From assembly GCF_010728925.1 (NCBI RefSeq), contig NZ_AP022608.1, positions 3,968,001 through 4,032,000 on the forward strand: a DNA stretch of 64,000 nt, read 5' to 3'. Source of the DNA: Mycolicibacterium gadium (GTDB lineage: Bacteria; Actinomycetota; Actinomycetes; Mycobacteriales; Mycobacteriaceae). Below the pieces are notes generated by a model that saw nothing but the letters and a program-made list of their open reading frames with translations, was not told the DNA's origin and searched no databases. This document shows, piece after piece, positions 25,790 to 33,546 of this stretch (position 1 is the stretch's first letter; the number at the start of each line of letters is the position of its first letter). Made by a program: the position numbers and the translations under genes.

Positions 25790-26209
25790 ATGATCCGCAT
25801 GACGGCCGCGACGGCCGCCCTGATCGCTGCGGCCGTCGGGATGGCCAGCCCGGCCTCGGCCGACGATCGGCTCGATGGCGAGTACACATTCATCAGCGGT
25901 CCGACCTCGAACACGTGGAGCATCACCACGCAATGCAACGCCGAGGTGACCTGCGGCGGGACGATCTCGACGTCCACCGGACTGCTCGAACAGATCACCC
26001 GGGTCGCCGGCGGTCCGTGGATGATCGAACGCACTGACGTCCCGAACGGCCGGATCTGCCCCAACGGCAGCACCGGTCCGGCGGATCTGATGTATTCGTT
26101 CGACCCCGCAACCCTTGTGGGCGCCATCAGCTTCCGCTCCAAGCCCGGTGTGTGCGGCGACCCGGACTGGACCAGCGGCCAGAACCCGATCAGCCTCGTG
26201 AAGGTGTAG
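25790..26209 (+). CDS. Small secreted protein resembling the Ser/Thr kinase ectodomain module
   Basis: 139 residues from the ATG at 25790 (GTG at 25787 and an upstream frame to 25742 are alternatives). A signal peptide ends 'ASPASA' before Asp. The mature protein has a 'LDGEYTFISGP' strand, 'NTWSITTQCNAEVTCGG', a central strand set, and Cys in 'GRICPNG' and 'GVCGDPDW'. This layout resembles each of the two modules outside the membrane in the kinase at 5028-7244 (a GTF/GRY opening, a 'W.I.S.C..G...C' segment, late Cys). Homology is by eye. A stand-alone soluble version could bind the same ligand or compete with the receptor. It overlaps the convergent DUF899 gene by 20 bp. Confidence 0.75.
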   Translation: MIRMTAATAALIAAAVGMASPASADDRLDGEYTFISGPTSNTWSITTQCNAEVTCGGTISTSTGLLEQITRVAGGPWMIERTDVPNGRICPNGSTGPADLMYSFDPATLVGAISFRSKPGVCGDPDWTSGQNPISLVKV

Positions 26210-26915
26210 TCGAGAGGTCGTCCGACCGGCCCGCCTCGATCCGCGACCATTGTGACGTCGGCCGTTCGCCGGTGCGGAACTGTGCCCCTGCCGAGGGGTC
26301 GAAGGGCTGTGGCCAACCTTTCGGCGAGTCCTCCCACTGCTCTTGGCGTCCGAACACCGTCAGATCCAGCAGGTGGTAGCTGTTGGCGCCGGCATCCGTG
26401 CCGCGGCCGGTGTTCCAGTACGTCTCGAAGACCCGGTCTCCGTCGCGCAGGTAGCAGACATACATGCCGAAGTGGCGGCCCTGCAGTAGCGCATCAGAGT
26501 CACGTGCCGAATACCACGGCATCTCCCACCCCATGAAGTCCCGGTACCGCACGCTCTCGTCGTACGTGCCCTGACAGAACGTGGCGTACGTGACGTCGCG
26601 GCTGTGCAGATACGACAGCTCCAGCGCATGTCCGGTGAAGAACGTGCACCCCTCGCACTGCTCCGGCGCGGGCTTGCCGTCGTGCCACATGTGGAAGTAC
26701 GTGAGCAGCTGCGTGCGTCCTTCGAACACGTCGATCAGCGGCACGGTGCCCGTCGCTCCCACGAGCCGCGCCTCCGCATCCACCTCGACCATCGACAGCC
26801 GCCGTCGCGCGGCGGCAATCGCGTCGCCCTCACAGGTGTGTGCCTTCTCCCGCACGAGCAGATCGTCGAGTTCGGCCTGCCAGACGGCGCGGTCGACGAT
26901 ATTCGGTGTTGCCAT
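26190..26915 (-). CDS. DUF899-family thioredoxin-like protein (second copy)
   Basis: 241 residues from the ATG at 26915, with AGGGAG about 9 nt upstream; an extra in-frame start at 26924 is possible. The family pattern is 'VWQAELDDLLVREKAHT', 'ARRRLSMVEVDAEARLVG', 'LLTYFHMWHDGKPAPEQC' with CEGCTFF, 'FMGWEMPWYSARDSD', and 'LLDLTVFGRQEQWEDSPKG'. It is only moderately similar to the copy at 19452-20204, so the two are old paralogues, not a recent duplication. Function unknown. It is convergent with the secreted-protein gene; the last 20 bp overlap. Confidence 0.88.
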   Translation of the reverse strand: MATPNIVDRAVWQAELDDLLVREKAHTCEGDAIAAARRRLSMVEVDAEARLVGATGTVPLIDVFEGRTQLLTYFHMWHDGKPAPEQCEGCTFFTGHALELSYLHSRDVTYATFCQGTYDESVRYRDFMGWEMPWYSARDSDALLQGRHFGMYVCYLRDGDRVFETYWNTGRGTDAGANSYHLLDLTVFGRQEQWEDSPKGWPQPFDPSAGAQFRTGERPTSQWSRIEAGRSDDLSTTPSRG

Positions 26916-26995
26916 CGCAATCACTCCCTTAGTCTTCTTCCATGAATTGGCGATGTTGATTTAGACCGCTAACGGGCCACGAAAGTCATCGCCGC

Positions 26996-28171
26996 TTGGC
27001 CGGCGTTTTGTACGCGTACCTGTTTCTCGACGATTTCGTGCTGCTGTACCCGGTGTACACGCTGCTGTTCAGCGACACCGGACTGTCGGTATGGCAGATT
27101 TCGTCGCTGTTCGTCATCTGGTCGGTGTCCAGCCTGCTGCTCGAAGTGCCTTCGGGTGCGTGGGCGGACGCGACCTCGCGCCGCAAACTGTTGATCGCGG
27201 GTCCACTGCTGACGGCCGTCGCGTTCACGTTGTGGGTCGCGGCTCCCGGCTACTGGGTGTTCGCGCTCGGTTTCGTGCTCTGGGGCCTCAAGTCGGCGCT
27301 GACGTCCGGCGCGTTGGAGGCACTCGTCTACGAAGAACTGCAGCGACTGCGGGCGACGAACAGATACGCCACGGTGATGGGACGCGGCCAGGTCGCCGGC
27401 GTCCTGGCCGCGACGTGTTCGGGTGCAGTCGCGGCACCGATCATCTCGGCCGGCGGGTTCGCGGCGGTCGGCGCGGCCAGTGTCGCCGCGTCCGTGATTG
27501 CGTCTTTCGTTGCAATGTTGTTCCCGGAGCATCGGATTCGCGGAGCCGACGGGCCCGAGCTCGGCTGGGCGGACACGTTGGCGGCTGGGACGCGAGAAGC
27601 CAGGAGGTCAGCCTCGGTCCGCGCCGCGGTGATCCTCGTCGCGGCCGTCGGATCGGTGTGGGGTGCGCTCGATGAGTACACCCCGTTGCTGATCGAAAGC
27701 GGCGGCGTCACGGCAGCAGACGTCGCGCTGCTGATGGTCGTCGTTTGGGCGGGCGCATCGGCGGGCGGTCTGGCCGCGGGACGCGTCGCGCGCTGGGGAT
27801 CGACGGGGTTCGCGGCGCTCGTCGCTGGGGGCGCGGTACTGATGGCCGCGGGTGCGCTGTCGAGACATCCCGCCGGCGTGCTCGCCCTCGCGGCCGCGTT
27901 CGGAGTGTTTCAATGCGCCACCATCGTCGCCGATACCCGCCTGCAGGACAGCATCACCGGACCTGCCAGAGCGACCGTCACCTCGCTGGCAGGCATGTCG
28001 ACGGACGTCGCGACGCTCGCCGTCTATAGCAGCTACGCCGCGTTGGTAGAGCTCAGCGGCCACCCCGGCGCTTTCGCGCTGCTGATGCTTCCGTACCTGA
28101 CAATTGCCTTCTGGTTGCGGTCGGACGGTTTGAAGCGACGCGACCAGGGCACGCATAACCCATGTCTGTAA
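26996..28171 (+). CDS. Major facilitator superfamily transporter
   Basis: 391 residues. The start is uncertain: the TTG at 26996 is the only usable codon that keeps the first TM helix ('LYAYLFLDDFVLLYPVYTLLF'), and an in-frame stop lies at 26957. About 10-12 TM helices are visible. The loop 2-3 motif is 'PSGAWADATSRRKLLIAG', the MFS motif A in a form common among drug/metabolite exporters. The C-terminal half contains 'AGRVARWGSTGFAALVAGG'. The substrate is unknown. The stop overlaps the next gene by 10 bp, and both read plus. Confidence 0.85.
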   Translation: MAGVLYAYLFLDDFVLLYPVYTLLFSDTGLSVWQISSLFVIWSVSSLLLEVPSGAWADATSRRKLLIAGPLLTAVAFTLWVAAPGYWVFALGFVLWGLKSALTSGALEALVYEELQRLRATNRYATVMGRGQVAGVLAATCSGAVAAPIISAGGFAAVGAASVAASVIASFVAMLFPEHRIRGADGPELGWADTLAAGTREARRSASVRAAVILVAAVGSVWGALDEYTPLLIESGGVTAADVALLMVVVWAGASAGGLAAGRVARWGSTGFAALVAGGAVLMAAGALSRHPAGVLALAAAFGVFQCATIVADTRLQDSITGPARATVTSLAGMSTDVATLAVYSSYAALVELSGHPGAFALLMLPYLTIAFWLRSDGLKRRDQGTHNPCL

Positions 28172-28530
28172 CGAGTTTTCAGGATCTCCCGCTGGCGGAC
28201 CGCGATCGTGAGTGGGATGGTTCGGCGGCCGAGAAACGCGTGCGCAAGTGGGCGGACGCCGAAGACGAGCCGAACCAGAAATACCGCGACGCCCACGTCT
28301 GGTACGACAGCGACAACAAGGAGAATTTCACCGCCTACAAGCTGCTGATCGCTGACGTCGTGGGCGGCAAGCTGCTGGCCGTGCCGCGCGGTGTGATGGC
28401 CGCCGGCGGCATCATGAACGGTGCCCGCGGCGGCGTCGACCTGCCCAATGACGACGTCGACCGCGTCAAGAGCCACCTCGCCAAGTACTACAAGAAGATG
28501 GGCGAAGACCCGCCATGGGAGCGCGGCTAG
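28162..28530 (+). CDS. Conserved hypothetical protein (phage-type 'KLLIADVV' family)
   Basis: 122 residues, soluble and charged. A conserved-looking core reads 'ENFTAYKLLIADVVGGKL', then 'AVPRGVMAAGGIMNGARG' and 'VDLPNDDVDRVKSHLAKYY'. Similar wording occurs in proteins encoded by phage head-gene regions and in isolated actinobacterial genes; I cannot assign a biochemical function. It overlaps the MFS gene end by 10 bp and is followed 14 bp later by the GluQ-RS gene, suggesting a small operon. Confidence 0.7.
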   Translation: MSVTSFQDLPLADRDREWDGSAAEKRVRKWADAEDEPNQKYRDAHVWYDSDNKENFTAYKLLIADVVGGKLLAVPRGVMAAGGIMNGARGGVDLPNDDVDRVKSHLAKYYKKMGEDPPWERG

Positions 28531-28543
28531 CTAGATTGCGAGG

Positions 28544-29413
28544 GTGAGCGCAGGCAGGTTCGCCCCGAGCCCATCTGCCGATCTGCACATCGGCAACCTG
28601 CGCACTGCGGTGCTCGCGTGGTTGTTCGCCCGGTCGACCGGGCGCCGATTCCTCATGCGCGTCGATGATCTCGACGACCGCACGTTCACCGATGTCGCCA
28701 ACCGCCAACTCGACGACCTGACCGCCATCGGTCTCACCTGGGATGAGCCCGCGGAGTGGCAGACCCAGCACTCCGATCGCTACGACGGCGCTATAGACGT
28801 GCTGTTCGACCGCGGATTGCTCTACGAATGCTATTGCAGCCGAAAGGACATCGCTCAGGCGCCGCGCGCGCCGCACGCGCCGCAGGGCGCATATCCGGGA
28901 ACCTGTCGCGGCCTCACCGACGCCGAACGCTCCGAGAGACGCGGGCGACTGGGACGGCCGCCCGCGCTGCGACTTCGCACCGACACCCTCTCGCACACCG
29001 TGCACGACCTGCTGCACGGCGACTACACCGGAATCGTCGACGACTTCGTGGTGCGCCGCGGCGACGGTGTCGCGGCATACAACCTGGCCGTCGTGGTCGA
29101 CGATGCGGCGCAGGGCATCGACCAGGTGGTGCGAGGCGACGACCTGCTGCCGTCGTCACCCCGTCAGGCGTATCTTGCCGCACTGCTCGGGTATCCGGAG
29201 CCGACGTACGCGCACGTGGCTCTGGTCCTGAACTCCGACGGCGCGCGGCTGGCCAAACGCGACGGCGCCATCACCCTCGCCGAGATCGGCGTCGAACGGG
29301 CGATCGCCCAGATCGCCGATTCCCTTGGCTACCAAGCGAGCACCGTCGAAGACATGCTGCCGCAGTTCGACCCGTCGAAGCTGCCCCGCCAGCCCTGGAT
29401 CTACCGCCCCTAA
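28544..29413 (+). CDS. gluQ: Glutamyl-Q tRNA(Asp) synthetase
   Basis: 289 residues, GTG start. It is a truncated glutamyl-tRNA synthetase: class I HIGH motif as '[17 protein letters not shown]', KMSKS equivalent as '[14 protein letters not shown]', and zinc ligands in 'CYCSRKD' and 'YPGTC'. The anticodon-binding domain is lacking, as in all GluQ-RS. The enzyme attaches glutamate to queuosine at position 34 of tRNA-Asp. It only makes sense where queuosine is present, and a tgt gene lies 6 kb away (34974-36188). It is followed by a perfect hairpin that probably ends transcription from both sides. Confidence 0.93.
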   Translation: MSAGRFAPSPSADLHIGNLRTAVLAWLFARSTGRRFLMRVDDLDDRTFTDVANRQLDDLTAIGLTWDEPAEWQTQHSDRYDGAIDVLFDRGLLYECYCSRKDIAQAPRAPHAPQGAYPGTCRGLTDAERSERRGRLGRPPALRLRTDTLSHTVHDLLHGDYTGIVDDFVVRRGDGVAAYNLAVVVDDAAQGIDQVVRGDDLLPSSPRQAYLAALLGYPEPTYAHVALVLNSDGARLAKRDGAITLAEIGVERAIAQIADSLGYQASTVEDMLPQFDPSKLPRQPWIYRP

Positions 29414-29417
29414 CCGC

Positions 29418-29440
29418 CGAACGTGGGTTACCCACGTTCG
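29418..29440. terminator. Perfect 10-bp stem hairpin between convergent genes (likely bidirectional terminator)
   Basis: CGAACGTGGG-TTA-CCCACGTTCG sits in the 33-bp gap between the gluQ stop and the CoA-transferase stop. There is no U-tract, as is common for mycobacterial stem-loops. Confidence 0.7.
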
Positions 29441-29446
29441 CGCTAG

Positions 29447-30769
29447 TCACTCGACGGGTGAGCGGCCGTTCGACGCCCGCTTCGCGGCGGCCAGCAGCTC
29501 GTCGCGGAACTGTGGATGTGCGATCGAGGCCAGTGCCTCGCCGCGCTCCGCGACCGTCCTGCCTTCCAACTCGGCCGCCCCGAACTCGGTGATGATCACG
29601 TCGACATGATGGCGCGGCGTGGTGATCACCGCTCCGGGACCGAACCACGGCACGATCCGCGACTGCAGGTTTCCGTCCTTCTCGTACGTCGACGGCAGGC
29701 ATATCAGCGACCGGTCCGACAGCTCGAGCCCCGCACCCGCGACGAAATCCTCAGCGCCGCCGATCCCGCTGAACTGGTCGCCGTTGATCGTGTCCGCGAC
29801 GACCTGACCGTGAATGTCGATGGCGAGCCCCCCATTGACCGAGATCATGTGGGTGTTGGCGGAGATCACCTCCGGCGAGTTGACGATCTCGACGGGAAGG
29901 AACGCGACGTCGGAGTTGCCGTCCAGCCAGGTGTAGAGCTCCGCCGAGCCGAACGCGAACGTCGTCACGCTCACCCCCTTGTACACACCTTTGTGCGCAT
30001 TGGAGATCTTTCCCGCCTGGTGCAGATGCATACAGCCGTCGGTGAACATCTCGCTGTGCAGTCCGTAGTCGCCGCCGTCACCCTCGGCCAGCAGCGTGGC
30101 GATCTGGTTGGGAATCGAGCCGATGCCCGTCTGCAGCGTCGAGCCGGACGGGACGAACTCGACGGCGTGCCGGGCGATCGCCTTGTCCGCCTCGGTGGGC
30201 GGCACGTCACCGCCGGGCAGCGCGAGCGGCGCGTCGGTCGAGTGCACAAGGATGTCGATCTCGTCGACGTGCAGCGCGTGCCGATGCTCGTCTCCCAGCC
30301 CGAACGTGCGCGGGTACGCATCCGACACCTCGACGACGAGTAGCCGACCCGAATCGGCTCCGGCGCGCTGTAATTCGCCGATCGTGCCGCCGGCGTGCAG
30401 TGACAGCGAGCACCAGCCGTCGGCATCGGGTGGCGCCGCCACCGTGGTCATCACGCGCGGGCACTGGCGTTCGAGCAGTGGCCCGAACCGCCGAAAGTCC
30501 GCGGGTGTGAAGGCGATGTCGGCGCCACCGTCGCGCAGCGCGCGCTCGAGCGGGCCGAAGAATCCCGACAGATAACGAACGCCCTTGCGCGAGAACAGTT
30601 CGGTGAGTACCGCGATCAACGCCCCGTAGACGCGCAGGTCGGTCCAGTCGTCACGTTCACCGAGAGCTCGCAGGAAAGCGGGCGGCTGACCGGGCCCCAG
30701 TGGGATCCCCAACGTGTCGGCGGTCTGAATACGCGCGGCGGCCTGCTCGGCGCTGAGCTCGATGGGCAT
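29447..30769 (-). CDS. Acetyl-CoA hydrolase / 4-hydroxybutyrate CoA-transferase family protein
   Basis: 440 residues from the ATG at 30769. Family I CoA-transferase-like: a first domain with 'YLSGFFGPLERALRDGGA', a second with 'QTGIGSIPNQIATLLAEG', 'LHSEMFTDG', and 'GGLAIDIHGQVVADTING' followed by 'GGAEDFVAGA'. In this family an acidic residue in the C-terminal domain forms the acyl-CoA intermediate. It moves CoA between short organic acids, or hydrolyses acetyl-CoA; the substrate is not decided by sequence. It is convergent with gluQ and divergent from the ABC transporter gene. Confidence 0.88.
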   Translation of the reverse strand: MPIELSAEQAAARIQTADTLGIPLGPGQPPAFLRALGERDDWTDLRVYGALIAVLTELFSRKGVRYLSGFFGPLERALRDGGADIAFTPADFRRFGPLLERQCPRVMTTVAAPPDADGWCSLSLHAGGTIGELQRAGADSGRLLVVEVSDAYPRTFGLGDEHRHALHVDEIDILVHSTDAPLALPGGDVPPTEADKAIARHAVEFVPSGSTLQTGIGSIPNQIATLLAEGDGGDYGLHSEMFTDGCMHLHQAGKISNAHKGVYKGVSVTTFAFGSAELYTWLDGNSDVAFLPVEIVNSPEVISANTHMISVNGGLAIDIHGQVVADTINGDQFSGIGGAEDFVAGAGLELSDRSLICLPSTYEKDGNLQSRIVPWFGPGAVITTPRHHVDVIITEFGAAELEGRTVAERGEALASIAHPQFRDELLAAAKRASNGRSPVE

Positions 30770-30845
30770 GGCGCCAGCCAACCACACCTACCTCAGCCTG
30801 AGCCGAACTATTGGTCGACCGGCGCGCGGTTGCTAACGTCCGGAA

Positions 30846-32300
30846 GTGCACCGTCTATCAAGATCGTTCCTCGCGGTACTCCTACTGACGGCGCTGCTGC
30901 TGACGGCATGCGGCTCGTCGGGTAGCGAGAGTAGCGACCCCATCAAATCGGCAGGCGTACTGCGCGTGGGCACCGAAGGTGTCTATCCCCCGTATTCGTT
31001 CCACGACCCGAAACAAGGCGGACAGCTCGCCGGCTATGACGTCGACGTCGCGCGGGCAGTCGCCGAAAAGTTGGTCGTAGAAGTCGAATTCGTCGAAACG
31101 CCATGGGACGCCATGTTCGCGGCCCTGGAGGCCGATCGCTTCGACATCGTCGCCAACGAGGTCACGATCAGCGAGGAACGTAAACAGAAGTACGACCTCT
31201 CCGAGCCGTACTCGATCTCCCAGGGCGTGATCGTCACCCGCAAGGATGACAATTCGATCAACTCGGTGACAGACCTGAAGGGCAAGCGGTCCGCGCAGAA
31301 CCCCACCAGCAACTGGGCTGAGATCGCGCGCAACGCCGGCGCGGAGGTCGTGTCCGTCAACGGATTCTCCGAAGCCATCACCGTGCTCAACGACGGTCGG
31401 GTGGACGCCGTGATCAACGACAGCATCACGGTGCTCGCCTATCAGGCCGAACATCCCGACGCGCCGCTCAAGGTGACCACCATTCCCGACGAACGCGGCG
31501 AGCAGGCGTTCGCGGCCCGCAAGGACAGTGGGCTGCTGCCGGAGCTGAACACCGCACTCGACGAGCTGCGCGCCGACGGCACCTTGACCAAGATCTCGGA
31601 GGAGTACCTCGACGTCGATCTGTCCAAGGCGGGGCCGACGAGCACCTGGCAGCTCATCGGAGACAACCTCTGGCCGCTGGCGCGGGCCGCGATCGAGAAG
31701 ACGATTCCGCTGACGATCATCAGCTTTGTGGTCGGCCTGGCGATCGCGCTCGTCGTCGCGCTGGCCAGACTGTCGTCGAACGTCGCCGTCTCGGGGCTGG
31801 CGCGGTTCTACATCTCGATCATCCGCGGCACGCCTCTGCTGGTGCAGCTGTTCATCGTGTTCTATGCGCTGCCGCAGATCGGCGTGAAGATCGACCCGTT
31901 CCTGGCGGCGGTCATCGCGTTCTCGCTGAACGTCGGTGGGTATGCCGCCGAGATCATCCGCTCGGCGATCCTGAGCATTCCGAAAGGACAGTGGGAGGCT
32001 GCCGAGACCATCGGTCTCGATTACGTTGGCGCGCTTCGGCGGATCATCCTGCCCCAGGCCACCCGGGTTGCGGTGCCGCCGCTGTCGAACACCCTGATCT
32101 CACTGGTCAAGGACACGTCGTTGGCCTCGACGATCCTGGTGACCGAACTGTTCAGGACCGCGCAGAACGTCGCCGCACCAACCTTCGAGTTCTTCGCGCT
32201 GTACGGCACCGCGGCGTTGTACTACTGGATCATCTGCCTGGTGCTGTCGTTTGCCCAGAACCGATACGAGCGCCGGCTGGAAAGGTATGTCGCACGATGA
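30846..32300 (+). CDS. Polar amino-acid ABC transporter, fused substrate-binding lipoprotein and permease
   Basis: 484 residues, GTG start. A signal peptide with lipobox LLTAC (Cys about 22) leads to a periplasmic type II binding domain ('LRVGTEGVYPPYSF', 'GYDVDVARAVAEKL', 'DAMFAALEADRFDIVAN'). From about residue 275 follows a permease with about 5 TM helices and the HisM/GlnP motif 'IRGTPLLVQLFIVFYALPQ' and 'EAAETIGLDYVGALRRIILP' (EAA loop). Fusion of binding protein and permease is known for PAAT-family importers. Glutamine, cystine or another amino acid is possible. The stop overlaps the ATPase gene start (ATGA). Confidence 0.93.
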   Translation: MHRLSRSFLAVLLLTALLLTACGSSGSESSDPIKSAGVLRVGTEGVYPPYSFHDPKQGGQLAGYDVDVARAVAEKLVVEVEFVETPWDAMFAALEADRFDIVANEVTISEERKQKYDLSEPYSISQGVIVTRKDDNSINSVTDLKGKRSAQNPTSNWAEIARNAGAEVVSVNGFSEAITVLNDGRVDAVINDSITVLAYQAEHPDAPLKVTTIPDERGEQAFAARKDSGLLPELNTALDELRADGTLTKISEEYLDVDLSKAGPTSTWQLIGDNLWPLARAAIEKTIPLTIISFVVGLAIALVVALARLSSNVAVSGLARFYISIIRGTPLLVQLFIVFYALPQIGVKIDPFLAAVIAFSLNVGGYAAEIIRSAILSIPKGQWEAAETIGLDYVGALRRIILPQATRVAVPPLSNTLISLVKDTSLASTILVTELFRTAQNVAAPTFEFFALYGTAALYYWIICLVLSFAQNRYERRLERYVAR

Positions 32301-33052
32301 CCGAATACCGCGTGAAGGCGGAAGGCGTACAGAAAGCCTTCGGAGACAACAAGGTTCTCACCGATGTGTCGTTCGATGTGGCCCAGGGCTCGGTCACGGC
32401 CATCATCGGCCCGTCCGGCTCAGGGAAGACGACGCTGCTACGGGCACTCAACGCGCTGGACGTCCCCGATGCCGGTGTGGTCCGTATCGGCGAGATCGAG
32501 ATCGACTTCTCCAAGCCGGTGGCCAAGGATCAACTGCGCCGCTACCGGGCCCAGAGCGGCTTTGTGTTCCAGTCCCACAACCTTTTTCCTCACAAGACGG
32601 TGCTGCAGAACGTTACCGAGGGCCCGATCGTCGTGCAGAAGCGGCCGAAGAACGAGGCGGAGGCCGAGGCCGCCGCGCTGCTCGATCAGGTGGGGCTCGC
32701 CGAGAAGAAAGACCAGTACCCGTTCCAGTTGTCCGGCGGCCAGCAGCAGCGGGTCGGGATCGCGCGTGCCCTGGCGCTCAAGCCGAAGGTCGTGTTGTTC
32801 GACGAGCCGACGTCGGCGCTCGACCCCGAGCTGGTCGGCGAGGTGCTTTCGGTGATCAAGGATCTGGCCGTCGAAGGCTGGACGTTGGTGATCGTCACCC
32901 ACGAAATCCAGTTCGCCAGGCAGGTTTCCGACCAAGTGCTGTTCACCGATCGCGGCGTGATCCTCGAAAAGGGACCGCCGTCGGAGGTGATCGGCAATCC
33001 GAAGGAAGAACGCACCCGCCAGTTCCTGGACCGGATCCTCAACCCGCTCTAG
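32297..33052 (+). CDS. Polar amino-acid ABC transporter ATP-binding protein
   Basis: 251 residues from the ATG at 32297, 4-nt overlap with the permease gene. Walker A 'GPSGSGKTTLLRAL', Q-loop 'VFQSHNLFPHKTVLQNV', signature 'LSGGQQQRVGIARAL', Walker B 'VVLFDEPTSALDPELVGEV', and the His switch 'LVIVTHEI'. It powers the fused importer encoded upstream. The stop TAG shares bases with the stop of a possible minus-strand gene remnant (33049-33051). Confidence 0.93.
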   Translation: MTEYRVKAEGVQKAFGDNKVLTDVSFDVAQGSVTAIIGPSGSGKTTLLRALNALDVPDAGVVRIGEIEIDFSKPVAKDQLRRYRAQSGFVFQSHNLFPHKTVLQNVTEGPIVVQKRPKNEAEAEAAALLDQVGLAEKKDQYPFQLSGGQQQRVGIARALALKPKVVLFDEPTSALDPELVGEVLSVIKDLAVEGWTLVIVTHEIQFARQVSDQVLFTDRGVILEKGPPSEVIGNPKEERTRQFLDRILNPL

Positions 33053-33228
33053 TTCTCCAGTTCCTGTGAGCCCCAGGGTGAGCCGTAGGCCGTCAGCAGA
33101 TCGAGGAACGGCACGGCATCGAACGCCTCAGGGTCGCGCACGTCTGTCTTCCCGTGCATCACCTGGGTTGGTGCTTCGAGAAGAATCTGATGCGCGTCGA
33201 GGGTGCCGATACCAAGGAAGGCAGACAC
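33049..33228 (-). CDS. 59-codon minus-strand ORF, probable C-terminal remnant of a lost gene
   Basis: A GTG at 33228 opens a frame of well-formed protein sequence ending at 33049: 'SAFLGIGTLDAHQILLE', 'QVMHGKTDVRDPEAFDAV', 'PFLDLLTAYGSPWG'. It looks like the C-terminus of a soluble protein. Upstream (33229 onward) an in-frame TGA follows within a few codons and the quality drops, so the 5' part seems to be deleted. The family is not recognised. The ORF is convergent with the ABC ATPase gene and overlaps it by 4 nt at the stops, a typical arrangement for a former real gene. Confidence 0.4.
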   Translation of the reverse strand: MSAFLGIGTLDAHQILLEAPTQVMHGKTDVRDPEAFDAVPFLDLLTAYGSPWGSQELEN

Positions 33229-33245
33229 ACGGCCTCACCTTTGAG

Positions 33246-33368
33246 GTGACCTGTCAGCCGAATCGTGCCAGCACTCAGAACCCGGGCGGGGAGGCGTGGT
33301 GGTGGGAGCTGAACGGCGTGCGTTACTGGTGCCCACCGGAGTGCGTGGCCGGGGTGCCGAGCCGCTGA
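33246..33368 (+). CDS. Possible 40-residue Cys-containing small protein
   Basis: GTG at 33246 to TGA at 33366-33368. The product has Cys in 'VTCQPNRAS' and 'YWCPPECVAG' and the segment 'GGEAWWWELNGVRYW', whose four Trp and three Cys are unusual for chance frames. It may be a small metal-binding protein or the end of a longer lost gene. A longer version from 33066 starts with Arg/Ser-rich residues and is not supported. Confidence 0.3.
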   Translation: MTCQPNRASTQNPGGEAWWWELNGVRYWCPPECVAGVPSR

Positions 33369-33546
33369 TGCAGTTAACCTGATCGGCCTCGCCTACGACG
33401 GGCGACACCGCGATGGCGCAGAACGCCGCCCCGACACCGCCGGCACCTGCCAGGAGAACCGCATGCGCTAGACCGTACAGGCAAGGATTCCGCAGCAGAT
33501 TTCGTCTATCTCAACTCAAAGCGAAGCACTGTGAGAAGGTTGGCCG
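33369..33546. other. Intergenic remainder before the amine oxidase gene
   Basis: The minus strand contains a hydrophobic, signal-peptide-like stretch ('AHAVLLAGAGGVGAAFCAIA') between about 33475 and 33415, but it lacks an ATG, GTG or TTG after the nearest in-frame stop, so I do not call a gene. The whole 33053-33546 stretch looks like a graveyard of short decayed genes. Confidence 0.35.

Noticed and set aside
31991..32296. Upstream extension of the ABC ATPase frame
   Set aside because: It runs through the permease coding region; the ATG at 32297 gives a normal ATPase N-terminus and a 4-nt overlap.
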